From positions 1 through 5,229 of the forward strand of contig QHWF01000351.1 of assembly GCA_003222455.1 (NCBI GenBank): a stretch of DNA of 5,229 nt. The letters run 5' to 3'. Made by a program: the position numbers and the translations under genes. Each line of letters begins with the position of its first letter. The stretch's first letter is position 1. The DNA comes from Acidobacteriota bacterium (lineage in GTDB: Bacteria; Acidobacteriota; Vicinamibacteria; Vicinamibacterales; CAVVIG01). This document shows, piece after piece, positions 1-5,229 of the stretch. The notes beneath the pieces were generated by a model that had not been told where the DNA came from, did not search any database, and saw only the letters and a list, made by a program, of their open reading frames with translations.

Positions 1-3000
1 GTCGTGCAGCGCCGCGGCGCGTCGGGCGGCACCTCCGGCTGATAGAGGATGGCGGAGTAGTCGAGGCCCTTCGCCTTCCAGTGATCGACCGCCGGCCTGA
101 CGTTCAGCCGCTCCACGTGCCCGATCATCTCGTCCATCGTCCGGAAGCCGAGCTGCGCCATGTACTCGCGGACTTCCTGGGCGATGAAGCGGAAGAAGTT
201 CTCGACGAACTCGGGCTTCCCGGTGAAGTTCTTTCGCAGCTCGGGATCCTGCGTCGCCACGCCGACCGGACACGTGTTGAGATGGCAGACGCGCATCATC
301 ACGCAGCCCGACACGACGAGCGGCGCCGTTGCGAAGCCGAATTCCTCGGCGCCCATCAACGCGGCCACGACCACGTCGCGGCCGGTCTTCAACTGTCCAT
401 CGACCTGCACGACGATGCGGTCGCGCAGGTTGTTCATCATCAGCACCTGCTGCGTCTCGGCGAGCCCGAGCTCCCACGGGATGCCGCCATGCTTGATCGA
501 CGTGAGCGGCGACGCCCCCGTGCCGCCGTCGTGGCCCGAGATGAGGACGACATCGGAATGCGCCTTGGCGACGCCCGCGGCCACCGTGCCGACGCCGGCC
601 GTGGCGACCAGCTTCACGTGAATGCGCGCCTTCGGGTTGGCGTTCTTCAGGTCGTAAATGAGCTGCGCGAGATCCTCGATCGAATAGATGTCGTGGTGCG
701 GCGGCGGTGAAATCAAGCCGACGCCGGGCGTCGCGTGGCGCACCTTGGCAATCCACGGATAGACCTTGTGCCCGGGGAGCTGGCCGCCCTCGCCCGGCTT
801 GGCGCCCTGCGCCATCTTGATCTGCAAATCGTCGCAGTTGACGAGATCCTCGCTCGTCACGCCGAAGCGGGCCGACGCCACCTGCTTGATGGCGCTGCGG
901 CGCCAGTCGCCGTTCGCGTCCTTCTTGTAGCGCGCCGGATCCTCGCCGCCCTCGCCGGTGTTCGACTTGCCGCCCAGGCGGTTCATGGCAATTGCGAGCG
1001 TCTCGTGCGCCTCCTGACTGATCGATCCGTACGACATCGCGCCGGTCGCAAAGCGTTTGATGATCGACTCGACCGGCTCGACCTCGTCGATCGGTACCGG
1101 CGGCACCGGCGGCACCGGCGCGGCCGAGGATGTGAACTCGAGGAGCCCGCGCAGTGTTGCGCGCGTGCGGTTCTGATCGTCGACGAGCTTCGTGTACTCT
1201 TTGAAGATCGTGTACTGACCGCTTCTCGTGGCGTGCTGCAGCTTGAAAACGGCGTCCGGGCTGAACAGGTGGTATTCGCCGTCCCGCCGCCACTGGTACT
1301 CGCCGCCCGACTCGAGCTCCAGCCGCCCGCCGGCCGCATCGTCGAACGCGCGGCGGTGGCGGCGCACGACTTCTTCGGCAACGACATCGATGCCGACCCC
1401 GCCGATGCGTGAGGCGGTCCACGTAAAGTACTTGTCGACGAACGCTTTCTCGAGGCCGACGGCTTCGAAGATCTGTGCGCCGCAGTAGCTTTGCAGCGTC
1501 GAGATGCCCATCTTGGACATCACCTTGAGGATGCCCTTGTTGAGCGCCTTGATGTAGTTTTTCACCGCCTGAAGGTGCGTGATGCCGCGCAGCAGGCCCT
1601 GGCGGATCATGTCGTCGAGCGTTTCGAACGCGAGGTACGGGTTGACCACGCCCGCGCCATAACCGAGCAGCAGCGCGCAGTGATGCACTTCGCGCGCGTC
1701 GCCCGATTCGACAACCAGCGCGCAACGCGTCCGCGTGCCCTCGCGGACCAGGTGATGGTGGACGCCCGCCGTCGCGAGCAGGCTCGGGATGGGGGCGTGA
1801 TCGCGATCGACGGCGCGGTCCGACAGGATCAGGATGTTGTAGCCGGCCGCCAGCGCGTCGCTCGCCCGGCGCTTCAAGTCCGCCATCGCCCACTCGAGCC
1901 CGGGGCCGTCTTTGCGCGGATCGAACACCATCGGCAGCGTGAGGCTGCGGAAGCCCGGATAGTACAGGTGCCGCAGCTTGGCGAGCTGATCGTTGTCGAT
2001 GACCGGGTACTTGATCTTGATCTGGTGGCACGACTCCGGCCGCGGATCCAGCAGGTTGCCTTCGGGACCGATCGTCGACGCCATCGACGTGACCAGCTCC
2101 TCGCGGATCGCGTCGAGCGGCGGATTGGTGACCTGCGCGAACACCTGCGTGAAGTAGTCGTAGAGGAGCCGCGGACGATCCGAGAGCACCGGGAGCGACG
2201 TGTCCGTCCCCATGGATCCGACCGGCTCTTCGCCGGCGTTCGCCATCGGCACGAGCAGGATGCGAAGGTCTTCGTCGGTGTAACCGAAGGTCTGCTGCCG
2301 TCCCAGCACGGTTTCGTGGCTGGGCGCCGGCAGGTACGGCGCGTTCGGCAGATCCTCGATGTCGACGAGATTCTCCTTCAGCCACTGTGCGTAGGGCTGC
2401 GCGCGCGCGAGATCGGCCTTGATCTCTTCGTCCGACACGATCCGCCCCCTGGCCGTGTCGACGAGGAAGATGCGCCCCGGGTGCAGCCGTTCCTTGACCA
2501 GCACCCTCTCGGGCGGGACGTCGAGGACGCCGACCTCCGACGCCATGATCACGAGGTCGTCTTTCGTGACGTAGTAACGCGACGGCCGCAGACCGTTGCG
2601 ATCCAGCACGGCCCCGATCAGCGATCCGTCGGTGAACGCGATGGAGGCCGGGCCGTCCCACGGTTCGATCAACGACGAGTGGTACTCGTAAAACGCCTGG
2701 AGCTCGGGGCTCATGCTCTCGTGCCCGGCCCAGGGCTCCGGAATCATCATCAGGATGGCGTGGGGGAGCGAACGGCCTGTCATCACGAGGAATTCGAGCA
2801 CGTTGTCGAACGTGGCCGTGTCGCTCCCGCCCTCGCGGATAATCGGCAGGATCTTCTCGAGATCGGCCGCGAGCAGCGGCGACTGGAGCAGCCCTTCGCG
2901 AGCCCGCATCCAGTTGATGTTCCCGCGCAGCGTGTTGATCTCGCCGTTGTGCGCGATGTACCGGTACGGATGGGCCAGCGGCCACGACGGAAAGGTGTTC

Positions 3001-3716
3001 GTGCTGAAGCGCTGATGCACCAGCGCGAGCGCCGACTCCACGTCCCGATCCAGGAGGTCGGGGAACATCGTCTCGAGCTGGCTGGCCGTCAGCATGCCCT
3101 TGTAGATGAGCGTCCTGGCCGACAGGCTGACGATGTAGAAGAGCTTTTTGGAGGCGGTGGCGATCGACAGCGTATCGGACTCGTGCTCGATGCGCTTGCG
3201 GATCACGTACAGCTTGCGCTCGAAGCGGGTCGTGGGATCTTCATCGGGGCCCGTCAGCGACGGCTGGCGCGCGATGAAGATCTGTTTGAAGCCCGGCTCG
3301 ACCACCGCCGCGCTCGGTCCGATCGGGCGGTCGTCGGTCGGCACGTCGCGCCACCCGAGCAGGCGCTGCCCTTCCTCGGCGACGATCCGCGCCACAAGTT
3401 GCTCGGCGGCGGCGCGATCGTGCGCGTCCCGCGGCAGGAACACCAGGCCCACGCCGTATTCGCCGGCCGGGGGCAGCGGTGCCGGCGCCACCTTGCGCAG
3501 GAACCTGTCTGGAACCTGGATCAGGACGCCGGCGCCGTCGCCGGTGTTCACCTCGCACCCGCACGCGCCCCGGTGCTGCAGGTTCTCGAGCACCTGCAGC
3601 GCCTGTTGAAGGATGGCGTGCGACCGGCGGCCCTTGATGTGGGCCACGAAGCCGACGCCGCAGGCGTCGTGCTCGTCGCGGGGGTCGTACAAGCCGCGTG
3701 CCGATTCGGCAGTCAT
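1..3716 (-). CDS. gltB: Glutamate synthase large (alpha) subunit, C-terminus outside the window
   Basis: GOGAT alpha subunit. It hydrolyses glutamine and channels the ammonia to 2-oxoglutarate, giving two glutamates in the cytoplasmic GS-GOGAT ammonia-assimilation route. The visible 1,238 codons read without interruption. A class II glutamine amidotransferase domain starts at Cys19 (CGVGF), the expected N-terminal nucleophile after removal of an 18-residue propeptide. It includes RFSTNTFPSW (236-245) and HNGEIN (256-261). The central domain includes GSMGTD around Met502. The FMN/synthase domain includes MSYGSIS (894-900), GGKSNTGEGGED (915-926) and GHDGGTG near 1061. Cys1138, Cys1144 and Cys1149 (Cx5Cx4C) should bind the [3Fe-4S] cluster. 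GltB is usually about 1,500 residues, so the C-terminal GXGXG beta-helix is missing at the window edge. The loop at 931-940 is short, as in NADPH-type enzymes, and lacks the long ferredoxin loop, so a GltD partner is expected; none is in view. The start is firm: an in-frame TAA (3729-3731) lies five codons upstream, with no other start codon between. No good Shine-Dalgarno sequence is visible. Confidence 0.97.
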   Translation of the reverse strand, partial: MTAESARGLYDPRDEHDACGVGFVAHIKGRRSHAILQQALQVLENLQHRGACGCEVNTGDGAGVLIQVPDRFLRKVAPAPLPPAGEYGVGLVFLPRDAHDRAAAEQLVARIVAEEGQRLLGWRDVPTDDRPIGPSAAVVEPGFKQIFIARQPSLTGPDEDPTTRFERKLYVIRKRIEHESDTLSIATASKKLFYIVSLSARTLIYKGMLTASQLETMFPDLLDRDVESALALVHQRFSTNTFPSWPLAHPYRYIAHNGEINTLRGNINWMRAREGLLQSPLLAADLEKILPIIREGGSDTATFDNVLEFLVMTGRSLPHAILMMIPEPWAGHESMSPELQAFYEYHSSLIEPWDGPASIAFTDGSLIGAVLDRNGLRPSRYYVTKDDLVIMASEVGVLDVPPERVLVKERLHPGRIFLVDTARGRIVSDEEIKADLARAQPYAQWLKENLVDIEDLPNAPYLPAPSHETVLGRQQTFGYTDEDLRILLVPMANAGEEPVGSMGTDTSLPVLSDRPRLLYDYFTQVFAQVTNPPLDAIREELVTSMASTIGPEGNLLDPRPESCHQIKIKYPVIDNDQLAKLRHLYYPGFRSLTLPMVFDPRKDGPGLEWAMADLKRRASDALAAGYNILILSDRAVDRDHAPIPSLLATAGVHHHLVREGTRTRCALVVESGDAREVHHCALLLGYGAGVVNPYLAFETLDDMIRQGLLRGITHLQAVKNYIKALNKGILKVMSKMGISTLQSYCGAQIFEAVGLEKAFVDKYFTWTASRIGGVGIDVVAEEVVRRHRRAFDDAAGGRLELESGGEYQWRRDGEYHLFSPDAVFKLQHATRSGQYTIFKEYTKLVDDQNRTRATLRGLLEFTSSAAPVPPVPPVPIDEVEPVESIIKRFATGAMSYGSISQEAHETLAIAMNRLGGKSNTGEGGEDPARYKKDANGDWRRSAIKQVASARFGVTSEDLVNCDDLQIKMAQGAKPGEGGQLPGHKVYPWIAKVRHATPGVGLISPPPHHDIYSIEDLAQLIYDLKNANPKARIHVKLVATAGVGTVAAGVAKAHSDVVLISGHDGGTGASPLTSIKHGGIPWELGLAETQQVLMMNNLRDRIVVQVDGQLKTGRDVVVAALMGAEEFGFATAPLVVSGCVMMRVCHLNTCPVGVATQDPELRKNFTGKPEFVENFFRFIAQEVREYMAQLGFRTMDEMIGHVERLNVRPAVDHWKAKGLDYSAILYQPEVPPDAPRRCT
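1093..1119 (-). repeat. Three 9-bp tandem repeats encoding a Pro-Val-Pro linker in gltB
   Basis: Three consecutive 9-bp units on the plus strand (GGTACCGGC, then GGCACCGGC twice) encode PVPPVPPVP at GltB residues 867-875. The run sits between the end of the central region (residues ...LLEFTSSAA) and the start of the FMN/synthase domain (IDEVEPVESI). The length is a multiple of three, so the frame is kept. It probably arose by in-frame slippage duplication in an interdomain linker. The repeat is directly seen; the slippage origin is inference. Confidence 0.75.
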
Positions 3717-3736
3717 AAAGTCAACTACTTATGACT
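3711..3736. promoter_or_regulatory. Perfect 8-bp inverted repeat over the gltB start codon
   Basis: AGTCATAA (3711-3718) and TTATGACT (3729-3736) are perfect inverted repeats separated by 10 bases. The gltB start codon (3716-3714) lies inside one arm. In the gltB transcript the arms could pair into a hairpin with a 10-nt loop and place the AUG in the 3' strand of the stem. As DNA, the half-sites are about 18 bp apart centre to centre, so the site could equally be an operator for a dimeric regulator. The dyad is seen directly; either regulatory role is inference. Confidence 0.45.
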
Positions 3737-3750
3737 CGCGTGGAACCAGA

Positions 3751-3779
3751 AGTAAATAGCCGTATGTGAATCGTGCCAA
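3751..3779 (-). promoter_or_regulatory. Candidate sigma-70-type promoter of gltB
   Basis: Read on the minus strand, TTGGCA (3779-3774, five of six to the -35 consensus) is followed after 17 bases by TTTACT (3756-3751, four of six to the -10 consensus). Transcription would begin near 3744 and give a leader of roughly 27 nt, most of which is the inverted repeat at 3711-3736. The stretch is noticeably AT-richer than the flanking genes, as expected of a promoter. It rests on pattern matching only. Confidence 0.4.
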
Positions 3780-3827
3780 TGAGAAATCTAGATGGATGGT
3801 CATGTCTCGCAGCCCCATGGGGTCATT

Positions 3828-3852
3828 CTTCGTGTCCTTCGTGTCTTCGTGG
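3828..3852. repeat. Short tandem repeat, 2.7 units of CTTCGTGTC
   Basis: CTTCGTGTC occurs at 3828-3836 and 3837-3845 and is followed by a partial unit, TTCGTGG, at 3846-3852. On the minus strand this reads CCACGAAGACACGAAGGACA and onward. From memory, close variants of this CACGAAGGA-type repeat recur between genes in Acidobacteriota, Planctomycetota and other GC-rich soil and metagenomic genomes, where they also yield spurious predicted proteins. That recollection was not checked here. The repeat itself is directly visible; its function is unknown. Confidence 0.7.
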
Positions 3853-3924
3853 CGAGTAATGCGGCGGAATGGCCAGATGCCCCTGAAAGCACGGGGTCAG
3901 CCATGGTCGACTGAAGGCGCTCTA

Positions 3925-3939
3925 CGCCGGTCGCCGGCG
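3925..3939. repeat. Small GC-rich hairpin
   Basis: CGCCGG (3925-3930) and CCGGCG (3934-3939) are perfect inverted arms around a three-base TCG loop. There is no T-run on either side, and both neighbouring genes point away from it, so an intrinsic terminator is unlikely. It could be part of an intergenic repeat element or chance in GC-rich DNA. Confidence 0.35.
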
Positions 3940-3957
3940 GAGGACGCCAGCGGATGT

Positions 3958-4010
3958 TGCTGAGAGCAGAGGGCGGCGCCGGCATACGGCGGCACGCCGG
4001 ATCCTCAGCA
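3958..4010. repeat. Nested inverted repeats
   Basis: TGCTGAG (3958-3964) pairs perfectly with CTCAGCA (4004-4010) across 39 bases. The enclosed stretch is GC-rich and itself contains GCCG/CGGC arms around GCATA (3978-3990). Together they could fold as a long stem carrying inner hairpins on either strand. I recognise no RNA family. A remnant of a mobile or REP-like element and chance pairing are both possible. Confidence 0.25.
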
Positions 4011-4066
4011 TTCAGATTGACGGCCCGCCAACGCCCCGAAAAAAAGCCATCGATCGAACAATTCAG

Positions 4067-4096
4067 TTGCAAACAACGCGGCGAGAGCTTTACGTT
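4067..4096 (+). promoter_or_regulatory. Weak candidate promoter of the receptor gene
   Basis: TTGCAA (4067-4072, four of six to the -35 consensus) is followed after 18 bases by TACGTT (4091-4096, only three of six to the -10 consensus). It would place transcription start near 4103, about 40 bases before the start codon. The match is poor and nothing else supports it. It is listed because this is the only reasonable pairing I found just upstream of the gene. Confidence 0.2.
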
Positions 4097-4130
4097 ACCG
4101 CTGGTCAGCTCCATGGGCACGGTCGCTCCC

Positions 4131-4134
4131 GGAG
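4131..4134 (+). promoter_or_regulatory. Ribosome binding site deciding the receptor start
   Basis: GGAG lies seven bases before the ATG at 4142, which is ideal spacing. It favours that start over the in-frame TTG at 4067, which would add 25 residues (MQTTRRELYV...) in front of an otherwise well-formed signal peptide. Confidence 0.7.
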
Positions 4135-4141
4135 TCACTTC

Positions 4142-5221
4142 ATGGCACGCATCGGAATTCTCGGCCGCACCTTCGCCGCCACCTGGCTCGTCACGGCGAC
4201 CGCCTGGGCGCAGAGCGCGCAAATCCAGGGCAAACTCGTCGACGAACAAGGCGGCGCCCTTCCGGGTGTTCAGATCTCGGCGATCGACGAAGAGAAGGGC
4301 GTCGTCGCGCGCCAGGTCACGTCGGGCACGGATGGGTTCTTCACCCTGGTGGCGCTGCTCCGCGGCCGATACACGGTGCGCGCAGAGATCTCGGGATTCA
4401 AAACGCTCGATCGGCGGGGTCTGGTCCTCGATCCAGGGCAGGTGCTCGATCTGGGCGAGATCAAGCTGGCGGTCGGGGCGCTGACAGAAACCGTTGATGT
4501 CGTGGCGGTCACGCCGGTCGTCGAAATCGGGACGAGCCAGAAGTCGTACACGATCTCGGACACCCAGGTTCGAGAGCTGAGCCTCAACGGCCGCGACTTC
4601 ACGTCGCTGCTCAAGACCCTGCCGGGCGTGGCCACCAACGACACCGGATTCCGCCTCGCCTTCAACAGCACGGAAGGGTTCATGGTGAACGGGCTCCGTC
4701 AGAGCATGAATAACGTGATGCTCGACGGAACGCCCAATACCGATACCGGCGCGAACGACGGGCAATACACCCAGTTGAGCCTGGATGCGGTGGGCGAATT
4801 CAAGCTCCAGAATTCGGCGTTCAATGCGGAGTTCGGGCGGAACGCGGGCGTGCTGATCACCTCCACCACCCGGAGCGGCGGCCAGCAGTTCCACGGCACG
4901 CTGTACGGGTTCCGCCGCGACGGGAAATGGGATGCGGCGCCGTTCGACTCGCTGACCGGGGCGAAGGTGCCGCTCGATTACAAACAGCTGGGCGGCAACA
5001 TCGGCGGCTGGCTGCCCGTGCCCCGGCTCTCGAACGCGTCGAACAAGAAAGTCTTCTTCTTCTTCAACCACGAATCGACCCGCGCGGAACGGCCGCTCAA
5101 CGCCTTCCTCGACGTGTTCCATCCTGACCTGCTCACCGGCGACTTCCGGCGCCTGCTGCGCTTCAACGCCGACGGCACCCCGGTCAACATCGCGGGGAAC
5201 AGCCTCAACGTCGGCACCTGA
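4142..5221 (+). CDS. Oar-like TonB-dependent receptor with regulatory-like domain, truncated
   Basis: Outer-membrane active-transport receptor, substrate unknown. The 359 visible residues start with a signal peptide (1-23, cleavage likely after AWA at 21-23). A carboxypeptidase-regulatory-like beta-sandwich follows (about 27-110; GALPGVQI at 38-45, GRYTVRAEISGF at 75-86). ETVDVVA (116-122) is a TonB-box-like link. The plug spans about 134-245, with LNGRDF (148-153), LPGV (160-163), NNVMLDGT (190-197) and AEFGRNAG (229-236). The barrel begins with FHGTLYGF (250-257), QLGGNIGG (282-289) and KVFFFFNHE (303-311), hallmarks of the large Acidobacteriota-type receptors. Those proteins are usually about 1,000 residues, but here TGA at 5219-5221 stops the frame just after GDF (333-335), in a region where homologues continue. 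Such a product could not form a barrel. It is either a pseudogene or an intact gene with a sequence error; only eight bases follow, so the continuation cannot be seen. Family assignment is sure; gene integrity is not. Confidence 0.88.
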   Translation: MARIGILGRTFAATWLVTATAWAQSAQIQGKLVDEQGGALPGVQISAIDEEKGVVARQVTSGTDGFFTLVALLRGRYTVRAEISGFKTLDRRGLVLDPGQVLDLGEIKLAVGALTETVDVVAVTPVVEIGTSQKSYTISDTQVRELSLNGRDFTSLLKTLPGVATNDTGFRLAFNSTEGFMVNGLRQSMNNVMLDGTPNTDTGANDGQYTQLSLDAVGEFKLQNSAFNAEFGRNAGVLITSTTRSGGQQFHGTLYGFRRDGKWDAAPFDSLTGAKVPLDYKQLGGNIGGWLPVPRLSNASNKKVFFFFNHESTRAERPLNAFLDVFHPDLLTGDFRRLLRFNADGTPVNIAGNSLNVGT

Positions 5222-5229
5222 CAGGCGTC

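Larger units (their letters stand above)
3717..4141. other. Divergent intergenic region between gltB and the receptor gene
   Basis: These 425 bases separate two gene starts that point away from each other, so promoters for both should lie here and no terminator is expected. The gltB-proximal 80 bases are AT-rich and hold its likely promoter and a dyad. The middle has a tandem repeat (3828-3852), the perfect palindrome CCCCATGGGG (3813-3822), two GGGGTCA heptamers (3819-3825 and 3893-3899) and GC-rich hairpins. A run of seven A lies at 4039-4045. Short open frames crossing the region show no codon pattern or similarity that I recognise, and I see no tRNA or known riboswitch. The frame spanning the tandem repeat on the plus strand (3766-3963) looks like chance translation of repeat DNA. 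Confidence 0.8.

Noticed and set aside
81..1412. Plus-strand open frames of 209 and 225 codons (81-710 and 735-1412)
   Set aside because: They are antisense to the FMN/synthase domain of gltB, including the cluster cysteines, and show no family features.
3719..3728. Riboswitch or attenuator in the gltB leader
   Set aside because: The predicted leader is only about 27 nt, too short for a known riboswitch, and no leader peptide or T-run terminator is present. Only the simple dyad remains.
1491..3734. 747-codon open frame on the plus strand
   Set aside because: It is antisense to gltB across its whole length. Its protein is rich in Arg, Asp, His and Val with no recognisable domain, which is typical of the complement of a GC-rich gene, while the minus strand encodes a full set of GltB motifs.
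3766..3963. 65-codon plus-strand frame in the intergenic region
   Set aside because: Its recognisable segment (SFFVSFVSSWR) is just the translated CTTCGTGTC repeat. There is no ribosome site and no domain.
4067..4141. Upstream TTG start extending the receptor by 25 residues
   Set aside because: The extension is charged and would bury the signal peptide. The ATG at 4142 has a GGAG at ideal spacing and is directly followed by a normal signal sequence.
3800..5122. 440-codon open frame on the minus strand
   Set aside because: It is antisense to the receptor gene and continues through the tandem repeat. Its composition is that of a shadow frame, whereas the plus strand has a signal peptide, ribosome site and plug motifs.
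1..5229. CRISPR array, tRNA, rRNA, insertion sequence or defence system
   Set aside because: No regularly spaced repeats, cloverleaf-like sequence, transposase motifs or defence-type domains were seen on either strand.

Overview
The window holds two divergently transcribed genes, both incomplete, separated by a 425-bp intergenic region. The DNA is GC-rich. The right-hand gene is an Oar-like TonB-dependent receptor with a carboxypeptidase-regulatory-like N-terminal domain. That family is strongly expanded in Acidobacteriota, and together with the base composition it suggests an acidobacterial (perhaps Vicinamibacteria-like) genome or metagenome contig. This taxonomic reading is inference; no rRNA or marker gene is present to fix it.

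Left part (1-3716, minus strand): the first 1,238 codons of gltB, the large (alpha) subunit of glutamate synthase (GOGAT). It reads from the start codon at 3716 leftwards and runs off the window before its C-terminal GXGXG domain. The N-terminal nucleophile cysteine, the glutaminase motifs, the central domain, the FMN/synthase domain and the three cysteines of the [3Fe-4S] cluster are all visible. The long open frames on the plus strand across this region are antisense shadows of gltB.

Middle (3717-4141): an intergenic region carrying a plausible gltB promoter, a perfect 8-bp inverted repeat that overlaps the gltB start codon, a short tandem repeat (CTTCGTGTC units), several small GC-rich hairpins and the ribosome binding site of the right-hand gene. 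No RNA gene is recognisable.

Right part (4142-5221, plus strand): an outer-membrane receptor gene with a signal peptide, a regulatory-like domain, a plug domain and the very start of the beta-barrel. It is cut by an in-frame TGA eight bases before the window ends, so it is either broken or affected by a sequence error.

Functionally, GltB makes glutamate from glutamine and 2-oxoglutarate in the cytoplasm, and the receptor would import an unknown substrate across the outer membrane. Nothing in the sequence ties the two together beyond the shared divergent region. I do not see a clearly new biological system here. The observations most worth a check are the dyad on the gltB start codon, the receptor truncation and the tandem repeat.
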